A stretch of 64,000 nt of DNA from Brachycybe producta (GCA_036925085.1 JAUPFP010000001.1:3084001-3148000), one strand, 5' to 3'; shown: positions 45,047 to 56,574, counted from the stretch's first letter. The notes: generated from the letters alone by a model not told the origin. Numbers and translations: made by a program.

Positions 45047-48000
45047 ATGGGAGGTGTAATTCTAGAAAACCTTAGTGGACGCAAATTGGCCATTCTAGTC
45101 ACTGGACTTCTCTTGTGTCAATTGGCTTGTTTTTTAATAGGAGGTTGTATTGGTAAGTATTTTAATTAATTAAAATTTAATAATATTTAATGAAAATGCG
45201 CAAGAAAATTGACTGAATTTCTAGAAATCTTTGTTTGAACACTTTGTGGAGAGAAAAAAAAATCTGCAGGCAGAATTCAGCATCCAGTAACATTTTTAGC
45301 CGCCAAAAACATTCTGCAGACAGAATTCATCATTCAGCAATATTTTTAGCCGCCAAAAAATTCCGCAGGCAGAATTTAGCATACAGCAATATTTTTAGCC
45401 GCCAAAAAATTCCGCAGGCAGAATTTAGCATACAGTAACATTTTTGGCCGCCAAAAAATTCCGCAGGCAGAATTCAGCATACAGCAATATTTTTAGCCAC
45501 CAAAAAAATCCTGCAGGCAGAATTCAACATCCAAAGAAAATTTTTAGCCGCCAAAAAAAATTCTGCAGGCAGAATTCAACATCCAGTAACATTTTTAGCC
45601 ACAAAAAAAAAATTCTGCAGGCAGAATTCAACATCCAGCAATATTTTTAGCCACCAAAAAAAATCATTAAATATTTATTTAAGAGTTTTTTTTTGCGGCT
45701 AATGAGCCGCAAAAAAAAACTCTGCAGACAGAATTCAGCATCCAGAAACATTAGCCGCCAAAAAAATTCTGCAGACAGAATTCATCATCCAGCAATATTT
45801 TTAGCCACCAAAAAAAATCATTAAATATTTATTAAAAATATTTTATGACGTGTTTTCTCTGTAGGTCCTAGGTCTTAGGCCCATACAGTATTTTTGTGGT
45901 TTATGAAAGAGAAAATGAGTGGCTATTTTGAAAATATTCTGCAAATGAATGAGAAAAATACATTAGAACTCGAATTGGTTATTCTACATTTAAAGAAAGA
46001 ATATTGAAAGAAATTGTTTTAGATACTAGAAGAGTAACTGAATCATTTGCGGTGCTTTTTAAAGTGTAAATTAGCTTCAAACTCTCGATTTTAGGAGAAC
46101 AAAGTTTTAGAAACTAGAAGGGTAGCTCAATCACTTATATGAGTATTTTCATGTTGATATCTTTCAAAATAAACTTTTTATGTTTGTTTGAAAATTATCT
46201 AACTTTGAAGTAGACAATATTTCTTTAATATCTGTCTATAAAAAGTTTATTTTAAAAGATATCAACATGAATATATTATTAAGTGGTTAAGCTGCCCGTC
46301 TAGTTTTTAAAACACTTTCAATTTCTTCTTCCGGTTGTTTTAAAGTGTAAACTGAGCCTCTCTCGAACTCTTGATTATTCTTTTTCAGGTGGAAAATGAA
46401 GAGAAGCTTAAAAAAGTGTTTTAGAAACTAGAAGTGTGGCTCAATCACTTAAGCGGTATTTTTTATGTTGAGATCTTTCAAAATAAACTTTTTATAGATA
46501 TAAATTTTAAAAAAAATATATCTTCTGTTTAAAGTTGGGATATTTTCAAACTTGACATAAAAAAGCTTATTTTGAAAGATATCAAACATGAAAATACTCA
46601 TAACTTCATAAGTAATGGAGCTATACCCTTCTAGTCTCTAAAACACTTTCAATTTTCTCGCAAGCTTGCGCTTGAAAACGTGAAAACTTAAAAAAAAAAA
46701 CTAGAAAAAAAGCAGAAACAACATTAAGGAGAAATTGAAATTGTGGTCGAAACTAGAAGAGTAGCTGAACCCACTTTATAATATTTTCATTTTTCACCCA
46801 TATCTTTCAAAATAAACTTTTTTTATAAACAAAAATTTTTGAAATAAAAACCGTTTGCCTAAAATTGGATCATTTTCAAACTGGACATAAAAAGCATATT
46901 TTGAAAGATATCAAACATGAAAATATATCTTTTTAAGTAATCAAATTACCTTTCTAGTTTATAAAAACACTTCCAAGTTTGTTTTTTTTTTCTTCTTAAT
47001 TTTGCTTCTGAAAATCTAAAAAAAAAAACTAGCTGAAAGCTGAAATAAAATTATTGCCTCTTTTTGAATCCATTTGATAATTACTACTTTTTTTTTTTTT
47101 TTTCTCCTACCAGCTCCCGCACCGTACAACACGATGTCCGTCTTAGCGACAAAATGCATCGACCACAAAGTTCAAAGCAAAGACACGTGGTTCTACATAA
47201 GAGGCAATTCCGAAACGAGTTGCACTCGAATCTACGACTTCTCGGATCCGGCAATCAGCGAAGGAGCAATTACGGCGAACCAAGTTGTATTTTCATTTCA
47301 AATGCCGTTACCACGAGAAGGTGTCGAACTCGAATACTCGAGATGGTTTCAGAATCTCATCGGTGTCATTCAATTGGACATCAGCTACGATAAAAATAAT
47401 CCCATTCGTATTTAAACAATTGCATTTTATTTAACTCATTTTTAGCTGTTTTTTTTTTTTCATGGTCCTTTTTTTTTAAAAAAAAAAAAATTCAGGTGGA
47501 AAACCGAATTTGACTATCGAGGCAAGACTTGGTTATCGCAATAAAGGAGATCCGGATGGTGACTGGAAATTATTTGCCGAATCTTTGGAGTCTCGTAACT
47601 TGGATTGTTCTTTGAGCCACGATCAAGTGATTCAACGAAAAACAAAAAAATATGAATTAATTATGAAATTAATTAAAATTAATATTGATACATTTTTTTT
47701 AAATTTATAATCAAGGAGCGAGATGGTCACTTTTACAGTTGCTCTTTATTGCCTCTTTTCGAATTGGGAAGTCTTCATCACGATTATTATCTTTTAAATC
47801 TTCGATTACCCGTTTCCGATAAAATACCGATGAACGAAGGCATCGGAAAACTCGAAGATATGTGGCTCATTGTAAGACTTTAGTCATTTTCAAGTACTGT
47901 CGTCGAAACTGAGAGAAATTTAGATAACTTTATTATCGAGACAAGAATTTAAATTTATGAAATTTAAATAAATATTTTTTTGAAATTTTGCTGAAATTGG

Positions 48001-49739
48001 AATTCTTTGGGGAAAAAAAAGGTTTCTTCTAAATCAGTAGTCGCCAACCTTTCAGACCTCACGGACCACTAAATTCAAAATTTTAAATCCCACGGAAAAA
48101 AAGATAAAATACGTTTGTTCAAATAATGATCAGAGAGAACTTCCATTTTATAAATATAAAATCTGTTAAAGGTTGTTTAATTAGAACCAAATTATTAAAA
48201 TTAGTTTAATTATTAGAAAAATAATTGAAGCTTAGAGGTGAAGCAGCGTGTGGTGGGGGGGGACTGAACTGGAAATGTAGCTCTCTCGCGTGCCGCCGTA
48301 TTTTACGAGAACTGTACGAGACGCTTTAAGTACATTTCGTGAATTTAGTGCGAAAATTGTCATTCAGAATAGAAGAATTTATTAAGATTATTTTTTTTTT
48401 GTTTTATTATTAATAAAACAAAAAAAAAAATGCAAATATTGTCCAGATTTTTCTGCGGGCCACCAAAAATATCTCGCGGACCACTGGTTGGCGACCGCTG
48501 TTCTAAATGATCGAAACTGACATTTTTTTTCTGGTTTTATCATTTTTTCGAGGGTTTTTTTTACTGATTTTTCTCTAAAATTAGCATTTTCTTGTTTTTA
48601 AAAAAATGCTGTCAAAAATTGACATTCTTCAAGGAGCAAAATAAGAAGAGTAAGACTAGAAAGGGTAACTCTTATCACTAGGGCTCGGATTTTTATGCAA
48701 TATATCAAGCAGATGTTTCTCAATCTGTGGCCCAAGTGCCAATTGTGACATAATCATCATCATCATCATCATTAGAGCAGCTTCAATTAAACTATTTCTA
48801 ATAAAAAAGGCTGGTTAGAGGCTAGATGTCTGGTTACTATCAGTTATCAACTACGAGTTCCAGCCTCTAAAAAGTGTTTTTTTTTTATTGAAAATTAAAC
48901 ATAATTGTCGGTTAATCTAAACAGGTGATTGTTACTTCACAATTGGCAATTGGGCCGCAGATTGAGAATCATTTGCTTGATATTTTGCATAAAAATCCGA
49001 ACCCTAATGATGATGATGATTTCACAATTGGCACTTGGGGCCACAGATTGAGAAACATTGGCTTGATATTGCATAAAAATCCGAGCCCTACTTATCACAC
49101 AATAGTTTATTTCATGTGATGATGATGTTTGATATCTTTCAAAATAAACTTTTAATAAACCAAAAAAATCGAACTGATATTAAAAAGCTTATTTTGAAAG
49201 AGATACCAACATAAAAATAGCCTTGTTTCCACTAGGATTAAAATTTGAACTTTTTGAAAATTTCAACTAAAAATTGAAATAAAAAATACCCTTAAGTGTA
49301 TCAGTTACCCTTCTAGTTTCTTAAAACACTTTCAATTTCTCCTTTTGTGTTTCCTCATCTGAAACGCCATAAATGACCAGAATTCGAAAATCATTTTCTG
49401 AAAAAAAAAAACAACAAAAAAACATTTTAAATTAAGTTATGAATTTAAAAATGATCAAATGTCTCGTAAAAATTACAATCGTTTATTTTGAAATATTAGG
49501 CAATCAATCAGAACGGAGGTTTCACGATGGTTTGGATGTCGATGAAAACTTTCTTCTTTCCTTGTATCATTTCCATCATGGTTTGGTATTGGCGCCGTAT
49601 AAAGATGCTCCCACGACGTCCGGCTCTTCTCGAAAAGATGATCTTCGCACTCGGATCGGCACTCACTCTTCTCAACGGTACAGACGTTTTTTTTTCGAAA
49701 CTAGGCTCGAAAATCCGTGAAGAAACTAATCACGATAAC

Positions 49740-49794
<55 letters not shown>

Positions 49795-52700
49795 TTAGTT
49801 CCAGTTGAGTTTCTTACTCTGTTCTTGGATATGCCTTTTATGTTACTTGTCGCTGATGTCAGACAGGGCATCTTCTATGCAACTTTGCTTAGTTTCTGGT
49901 TGGTCTTCGCTGGTGAACACATGATGGTACAAATTTCGCTTTTTTTTTTTTTTTGGTTACTTAGTCCGAGTCCGAGAGACACTTCGGTACGGTGTTGTAC
50001 GTGCTGCATGACGCCATAGATGCATTCTGAAATTGGAATTTGGACATTTTGAAAAATATAATCTCGCGATTCTGACTACAAATCTCTCTCTCTCTTCAAA
50101 TTGTGTTAAAAACAATAATTGAAGTTGCAGTCTTTTTTGCAGGTTTTTCTAAGTCTTTCGGTCGCAATATTCAAAGGAATTTTTAATTTACACAATTTTG
50201 AAATATGCTAATTTGCTTGACTCATGTCAAAAAGGTCAAAAAGGGTCCATTTTGCTAATTACGTTTCAGTTCTTCGAGAACATTTTTCATCTTTAAGAAA
50301 AAATGGTTTGCATTCTTTTAATATGTTGTTCAGGTTTTAACAAATTTTTCGTAAAGTTTTCGAATTCCCGTTTGGTGGCTCGAGCCATTTTTGAGTAATT
50401 CTGGAACCGCAAAATTGGCCCACATACCGTAGCACGTGCAACTCTGGAGTGTGTCAAGGCGCTTAATTTGAATTTGAATTGGAAAAATGACTCTGCAAGT
50501 AGCCATAAAGGCCTATGGCAGAGGGACAAGAGTCCAAGTGCTGCATAGAAAATGCATTGTCAAAACCAGAAAATATAAAACCCCATTGATATAAACCCAT
50601 TAAATGCAATCATCTAATTAATAACAAACAAATTCAATTGCTGGCTCGTCAGTAGAATTGCAAACACAATTTATATAACCGATTTAAATTTTGGAAACAA
50701 CATTTAAAATGTGGTTTAATTGTGTATAAACGTAATTAGCCAACCTCAAACTCTGATTTTTTCCGGTTTTTTTTTTCAGAAGGGATAATTAAGATAAACT
50801 TTCAAGTGTTTTAGAAACTAGAAGGGTATTTCAATTTTCCGTAAAGGATATTTTTATGTTGACATCTTTTAAAATAAACTTTTTATATGTCAGTTTTGAA
50901 AATGACTTAAATGACCAAACGTCAAACTGGCGATATATTTTTTTTTTGAAATTTTTGTCTATAAAAAAGTTTATTTTGAAAGATATATCAACACGAAAAT
51001 ACTATTTAGTGATTCCAAACTACCCGTTCTAGTTTCTGACACACGTTCAATTTTTTTTTTTAATTGTTATACTTTTGCCTCCACATGATAATTATTGCGA
51101 AATTATCATAATAATTACTCGTGTTTTATTTTTTTATTTGTGAAATGCATATCTAAAATAAGATGAAAACCGTAAGAATATTTTAATCTTTGTTTGTTTG
51201 TGTGGCTTCATTTGAAATGATATTTTTAAGAGATGTTTATTTGTTTTTTTTTTTGTATTTTGCTTTCAAGGATGATTTTGAGCGTAACCATCTGCATTCG
51301 TATTGGAAACATTTGAGTGCGGTCGTATTCAGTTGTCTTTGCCTCTTTGTCTTTGACATGTGCGAAAGGTGTGAAAACGGGTTTCTCACAAACATCATCA
51401 TCAATTCATCATCTCTTTTCTTGTTGTTGCGAAACTAACAAACAAATGTCTTCCATTTGTTTATTTATTTATTTTAATATATATATATCAAAAATAAGAG
51501 GCGTACAGTTAAAGAATCCTTTTTACAGCATCTGGGTTACAGAACTTGGCACAAATTTAGCCGTATCCTTTTTTTTTTAAAAATATTTTCCCAGAAATCA
51601 AATAATGTTTTTCGAGTAAATATTTTTTCTTTAATACAAGCATCAACAACAAAGCTTACATTCATCATTTTGGCCGGAATCTCCGCTTGCATCTATTTCC
51701 TGTTTCTCTGTTACATGATTTTTAAGGTGTTTCAGAATATTAAGTTTAAGCGTACGGCCATCTGTGGAATGAGCAGTGCGCAACGACTCTTTTACGAGGT
51801 TACGATTTCTCGTCTTTTTTTTTTTTTTTTTTACTTCGAAAGGGTTTAAAAAAATGTTGTTAAAAAAAAACCTTTAATGTTTTCTTTTACAGGGTGTCAT
51901 TTACCGTTTTAAGTTCTTGATGTTGGCCACTCTTCTGTGTGCCGCACTTACGGTCATTTCATTCATAATCAGTCAAGTGGCCGAAGGCAGGTGGAAGTGG
52001 GACGACGACATTCAGTTGGAATACACTTCGGCCGTCGTCTGTGGAGTTTACGGAATGTGGAACATCTACGTGTTCGCTCTCATTGTACTTTATGCTCCTT
52101 CTCATAAACGGTGGCCCGAAGATAATGGTACGAGAATTGGCACTTTTGAGGCCGAAGCCACAAAGCCCCAGTTTTTACGTAACAGAAGATAGTGTCTGTC
52201 ACAAGATGGCGGCTATACAGTGTTAAATAAAACTAGTATCTGTCACATTATGGTGTTAATACAATATCTCTTTTATTACGAGTGAGCATATTATCACAAA
52301 AATGGTGGTACGGTAGAATTATTTCAAAAGCTAATGTCTGTCACAAGATGGCGGCTACAGAATTTATATCGAAAAGATAATGTCTCTCAAGATGGTGGCA
52401 ACACAGTCTGCCTTATTAAAAAAAAATAGTCTTAAAGGTATGATAAAGGCAGTCAGTCACAAGATGGTAGCAGTACAATCCCCTTATTTAAGTTATTTAA
52501 AATCTAATATCTCGTGATCTTAAAACAAGATGGCCGCGATATAATTTTTTAAATGCAAAATGGCTGCCATACATTCTCTCTTTTTTTTATTAATTACTAA
52601 TAGGGCTCGGATTTTTATGTAATTTCAAGCAAATGTTTCTCAATGTGTGGCCCAAGTGCCAACTGTGAAGTAATTCATCATCATCATCATTATAGTCTTG

Positions 52701-53334
52701 AGGCAACGGCAATAATGCTTTTTTTTTCTAATCAAAAAGACTGGTTTAGAGGCTAGATATCTGATTACAATCAGTTGTCAACTAGAATTCTAGCCTCAAA
52801 CCAGTGTTTTTGATTGAAAAAATAAAAACAAACAATTGTTGATTGCTCTAATAATGATGATGATTAGGGCTTTTCAAAAAGGCTGGTTAGAGGCTAGATG
52901 TCTGGTTACTATCGGTTATCAACTACGAGTTCCAGCTTCTAAAAAGTGTTTTTTTTTATTGAAAATTAAACATAATTGTCGGTTAATCTAAACAGGTGAT
53001 TGTTACTCACAATTGGCAATTGGGCCGCAGATTGAGAAACATTTGCTTGATATTTTGCATAAAAATCCGAGCCCTACTAATAAATTATCAGATGCATAGT
53101 TTTTTTTTTTTTTCTCGAAAAAATAATTTGGTATCAAGTCATAATTTGTACAGATCTAGGAAATATATGCAAAATACAACGGTTGTTAAGATAATGCATT
53201 TTATTCTTTATCTAAAAACAGATCCACATAATTCGGGAACGGAAGAGATCGAATGCAGCCACCTTTTGTCTTCTGAATCGAGAGGAGAAGTTTCGGCTTT
53301 GTCAGCTCTTGTCAAAAAAGTGAGCGCAGATTAA
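45047..53334 (+). CDS. wls: Wntless (Wls/Evi/GPR177), 11 coding exons
   Basis: Multipass cargo receptor that carries lipid-modified Wnt from ER/Golgi to the plasma membrane and is recycled by retromer. Coding exons: 45047-45152, 47114-47407, 47496-47626, 47716-47871, 49500-49677, 49799-49926, 51271-51368, 51499-51562, 51655-51798, 51893-52127, 53222-53334; phases close, 548 aa (human 541). Seen: membrane segment 1 (about 13-35), the lumenal domain (36-245) with conserved Cys and [17 protein letters not shown], then seven more hydrophobic segments with [71 protein letters not shown] and [20 protein letters not shown]. These blocks align with human WLS throughout. The cytosolic tail is short and ends KKVSAD, without the vertebrate KEAQE-type end. 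The acceptor of exon 6 directly follows a TTA microsatellite. Reading through the exon 10 donor would add about 20 residues and a stop at 52190-52192. Confidence 0.96.
45255..45835. repeat. About 50-bp minisatellite (Wntless intron 1)
   Basis: About ten copies of a unit joining CTGCAGGCAGAATTCAGCAT, CCAGCAATATTTTTAGCCG and CCAAAAAA. Each unit carries CTGCAG and GAATTC, so the array is rich in those two palindromes. Nearly tandem until 45660, then an inverted joint (GCGGCTAATGAGCCGC) and two more copies. Confidence 0.9.
46000..46990. mobile_element. Cluster of TCTAGTTTC foldback elements (Wntless intron 1)
   Basis: Full copies at about 46090-46330, 46405-46655 and 46735-46980 and a partial one at 46010-46060. 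Arms pair over about 90 bp: AGAAACTAGAAGGGTAGCTC with its inverse, and GATATCTTTCAAAATAAACT with AGTTTATTTTAAAAGATATC. They fill the second half of intron 1. Confidence 0.9.
48035..48500. mobile_element. hAT-type MITE with perfect 8-bp target duplication (Wntless intron 4)
   Basis: The element starts CAGTAGTCGCCAACCTTTCA and ends GGTTGGCGACCGCTG. It is flanked on both sides by TTCTAAAT (48027-48034 and 48501-48508), a perfect 8-bp duplication as made by hAT transposases. Subterminal GGACCACT words are also inverted. It is 466 bp with no open frame, so non-autonomous. The exact duplication suggests a fairly recent insertion. Confidence 0.93.
48648..49335. mobile_element. Foldback element interrupted by a GGGCTCGG MITE (Wntless intron 4)
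   Basis: Left foldback half to 48680 (AGACTAGAAAGGGTAACTCT), the MITE (copy e) at 48681-49088 bounded by TA, and then the rest of the foldback from about 49090 to 49335 (TATCTTTCAAAATAAACTTT … CCCTTCTAGTTTCTTAAAAC). The MITE has complete ends GGGCTCGGATTTTTATGCAA and TTGCATAAAAATCCGAGCCC. Confidence 0.9.
49738..49798. repeat. TTA/ATT microsatellite joined to the Wntless exon 6 acceptor
   Basis: About 18 TTA units run from 49740 to 49794 and pass into TTTTAG, the acceptor of exon 6 (49799). The repeat stands where a polypyrimidine tract should be. Confidence 0.95.
50480..50610 (-). mobile_element. Non-LTR retrotransposon 3' tail (Wntless intron 6)
   Basis: Reversed copy: starts with TTTGAATTTGAATT repeats, then CTCTGCAAGTAGCCATAAAG, GCAGAGGGACAAGAGTCCAA and GAAAATGCATTGTCAAAACC. 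It is the best match to the tail at 36190-36331, extending into the ATGGGGTTTTATA part of its 3' UTR. Confidence 0.85.
50805..51050. mobile_element. TCTAGTTTC foldback element (Wntless intron 6)
   Basis: GTGTTTTAGAAACTAGAAGG through TTTTAAAATAAACTTTTTAT, returning through AAGTTTATTTTGAAAGATA to TTCTAGTTTCTGACACACGT. Confidence 0.88.
52188..52575 (-). repeat. YY1-like box array (Wntless intron 10)
   Basis: Boxes TCTGTCACAAGATGGCGGCT and variants near 52194, 52233, 52339, 52380, 52456, 52527 and 52555, in the opposite orientation to the arrays at 24523 and 59636. Spacing is irregular (30-105 bp). Starts within 65 bases of the exon 10 donor. Confidence 0.82.
52613..53074. mobile_element. GGGCTCGG-type MITE, copy f, with a second partial copy inside (Wntless intron 10)
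   Basis: Left end GGGCTCGGATTTTTATG after TA, right end CATAAAAATCCGAGCCC before TA. Two internal hairpins (about 52740-52805 and 52880-52945) show that part of a second copy is fused in. The second part, 52875-53074, is nearly identical to 48810-49088 of copy e. Confidence 0.88.
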
Positions 53335-53720
53335 TTAGAATGGAAATTCATCTTTTGCGTTCGTAATTCATCATTTTCAGAAAGGAGGAGAAGAAAAATA
53401 ATTACTTAAAACTTTTTTTTATTGTTGATAAAATTGTCATTTTCATTGTGTGTTGTCTTCCATTACTAAAAAGGGGGAAGGTAGGGGTTTGTAGATTAAT
53501 TAGAATCTCAGAAATTTTAATTATGTCTTATATGTGATTTTTTTAAAAGAATCTTTTTTTATATATATATATTTTTTAGTGTATTTATGTGAGTATTATT
53601 TTTTTTTTACTCAAATTCTTGTTGTATTTATATGTAGCTCGAAGTAGTAACATCTCGATTTATATAAGTGGACGTAAACGGTACGAGTAAAACGTTGTCT
53701 TTTTTTTTTTTTTTTGTAAA

Positions 53721-53726
53721 AATAAA
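53721..53726 (+). terminator. Poly(A) signal of Wntless
   Basis: AATAAA about 385 bases after the stop codon, following a long T run. The UTR between holds no other recognised feature. Confidence 0.5.
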
Positions 53727-53767
53727 ATTACTTCTAGAAATTTTTAACAACAATTTTTATTTTCTAA

Positions 53768-54243
53768 GGCCCTAGTCTACATCAAGCTGACAAAAGCTGC
53801 AACATGTGTTCGAGACAAAAACACAATAAAAATGCCAGAAAAAGCAGATTTTGAAAAACAAAACAAAACTGCAACATCTGTCAGCAGTTACTCAAGACAA
53901 AACCACAACAAATTTGTGACATAAAACACAAACAAATTGGGTTTTGTTTTTGTTTTTATAATTATCGTACGTAAACCTCGCAACTGTTCTGTTATTTTGT
54001 TTTAATACTAACTGTCCATAACTGCACAGACAACAGTTGACAAAATGTTGCATAATACCGAGACAAAACATATGAACCTTTTGACGTTTACCAACTTGAG
54101 CTGAGGAGACATGGAATTGTTTGTGAAATTGCAAACAACTCATAAAGAAAACACAAAAGTTGCAAGAAATGTATTGGAATTGTCGGCAATTTGTCTCGAA
54201 ACACTTGAGTTTCTGTTTTGTTAGCTTGGTGTGGACCCGACCT
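53768..54243. mobile_element. AAGCTGACAAAA-type MITE, copy 2
   Basis: Left CTACATCAAGCTGACAAAAG, right CTTTTGTTAGCTTGG-like inverse ending GTGGACC; it shares AACATGTGTTCGAGACAAAA and CAGTTGACAAAATGTTGCAT with the copy at 11098-11558. Confidence 0.85.
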
Positions 54244-54614
54244 AACGAAGAAATTTAAAATTTATCGCGTAAATTATCATCTGATTATTTTGCTTCAAAT
54301 TTAATGGTGACATTTTAAATAATGAACTTTTCAATGAAAGATATGGAAATTTTAAATTTCATTTTTCTGTTTGTGTGGCGCCACAATATTAGAAAATCAA
54401 AAATTATTATTTTCAAAATGAAATGCAAAATAAATTTTCTAAAGATAAAATAATTTTAGTGCAATTTTTAAATTATTTTATGATAAATTGTGATATTTTG
54501 ATTTTATGAAACTTTTTTTTTTATATTTAAAAAAAATTAATAATTGCTTTTTGAAGATTATAATTTCAATTTTTATTTAATAAAATTTTGAAAGATATTA
54601 GCAGGGAAAACACT

Positions 54615-55018
54615 AAGGATGGTACATTTGAATCCTACGAATCTTGAAAAATATTCGAAAACTCGAATCTTTTCGCTTTTTTCGTCTTTCGAATCCTAAC
54701 TTAAAAAAAAAAACTGTTAAAAACTTTGGTAAAATTAGTTTGAACTCCATTGACGTCCAATAGAAGCGTTCACTAACACAAAAAACCGGCGATTGTTGCA
54801 ATTTCGGTGATTATCAATGATCGATGATCACCAATGGATGACCTTGTGGCGACACTGAGTGAAGCCATACTTGTTTTTATTATTAATAATTTAATATTTA
54901 ATATTATTTCATTTATTTGTATCTTCTTAATGAATAATATAGGATTCGAGAACGTTTTAGGATTCGGATTCGGATTCGAGAAAAATTTAGGATTCGTTCC
55001 AACCTCTAGAAAATCCTT
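54615..55018. mobile_element. GAATCC-type MITE, copy 3
   Basis: Inverted relative to copies 1 and 2: GAATCCTACGAATCTTGAAA at the left, GAGAAAAATTTAGGATTCG at the right. It shares GACGTCCAATAGAAGCGTTC and GGCGATTGTTGCAATTTCGG with copy 2. Confidence 0.82.
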
Positions 55019-55024
55019 TTAAAG

Positions 55025-55985
55025 CACATTCACCTACTATTCTAGTTTCTAACCAACTTTAACAAACGTTTACGTCCATTTTTGTCTGAATCGTGTTAGA
55101 TAAAAGTTACTACAATTTGAGCGAATAATAAATAATGTGAATATAATAATATTTAATAAATGTGGAATTTCGAATAATTTCGTTCAAATTCAATTGTTTT
55201 CAAAACTAGAATAGTACAAAATTATGTTAAAAGTTTTTTCATTGAAATATATTAAAAAAAATAAACAATTTATAGTTCAGTTTGAAAAATTGATCCGATT
55301 TTTGTGGTTTTTCCATTTGCCATTTCATGAAAAACTATTTTTGGTCATTTTTCAAACTTGTAAAAAGTTTATTTTGAATGATATCATCACTAAAAAGCTT
55401 TTAGCATTATCACCTACTATTCTAGTTTGTAAAACACTTTGATTTTTTTTTAATGTTTCTCCTGAAAAACGTTCGCGTAAAAAATATAAAATTTTCTCTA
55501 TTCAGGAGAAACTAGAAAGTGCTTTAAAAACTAGAACTGTAACTTAAATTACTTAAAAAGTACTTTTATGTATGAAATCTTTCAAAATAAACTTTTTAAG
55601 AGACAAAATTTGTTTAAACAAATATTGTTTCTGCTTAAAGTTGTGTCATTTTCATACTTGACATAAAAAAAGCTTATTTTGAAAGATATCAAACGTGAAA
55701 ATACTCGTAAGTGATAGAGCTGCTCTTCTAGTTTCTAAAAACACTTTTAATTTTCTCTCAAGTTTGCGCTTGAAAACTAGAAAAACTGAAACATCATTAA
55801 GGAGAAATTGTGTTAGAAACTAGAAGAGTAGATGAAGCCACTTTAAAAGTATTTTCATGTTCCACCATATCTTTCAAAATATTTCAAAAAATTGAAACAA
55901 AAAGTTTATTTTAAAAGATATCAACATGAAAACAACCCTTCTAGCTTCTAATTTCTGAAATACTTTGAAGTTTCTCTTAATTTTG
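55025..55985. mobile_element. Cluster of TCTAGTTTC foldback elements
   Basis: A right-end fragment at 55030-55060 and full copies at about 55195-55440 (AAAACTAGAATAGTA subfamily), 55510-55755 and 55805-55970. Arms contain CTTTCAAAATAAACTTTTT and the inverse. Confidence 0.86.
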
Positions 55986-56570
55986 TTTGTGGTTGATGGA
56001 ATAATTAATTAAAAAGAGTTCGAAGGAACCCGGTTTACATTTTAAAACGATCTTGAACAGGAAGTGGATCGAAGTCACAGAAGACAATAGAACTCTGGAG
56101 AAAAAAAATCTATTGTTATTTTAAGAGAAAAAGAAACGAAGAAAAATATTATTTTAATCCATTCTAGTCTCTTCTTTTTTCAATCTATATAACGAATGGC
56201 ACATTTAAAACGCGTTCAAATTTAAATATTAATTATCTCAAAAATTATAAAAATTACAATTTTCAAACTTTTATGTGGTCGTAAACAAAATATTAAAAAT
56301 TATTTGTACAAAATTTAAGATAAATTGGTGTCAAATTAACAAAGTTATTCAATTTTGAAAATGAAATTTAAATAAAATTCAAGTGCCCAATTATTATCAT
56401 GTAACGCAAGAGGAAAGTCAAACCTAAATTAACAAAAAAGGACAATTGGCACTTGAACTTTATTTTTGAACCCTCTGAACAGGGTTCCAACAAAAAAAAA
56501 AACTGTTTTATAGTCTGGATCACACATGCATTAAAACAAGTAGAAAACAGAACTGGATAGAAAAAAAAAA
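55986..56570. other. Unassigned intergenic sequence
   Basis: AT-rich, no gene. There is a weak inverted pair AAAATTCAAGTGCCCAATTA (56380) / GACAATTGGCACTTGAACTT (56440), perhaps an old MITE. Nothing else recognised. Confidence 0.35.
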
Positions 56571-56574
56571 TCAA

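Noticed and set aside
49717-50019. Frame with poly-Ile, poly-Tyr or poly-Leu start
   Set aside because: Translation of the TTA microsatellite joined to Wntless exon 6; only exon 49799-49926 is coding, in its own frame.
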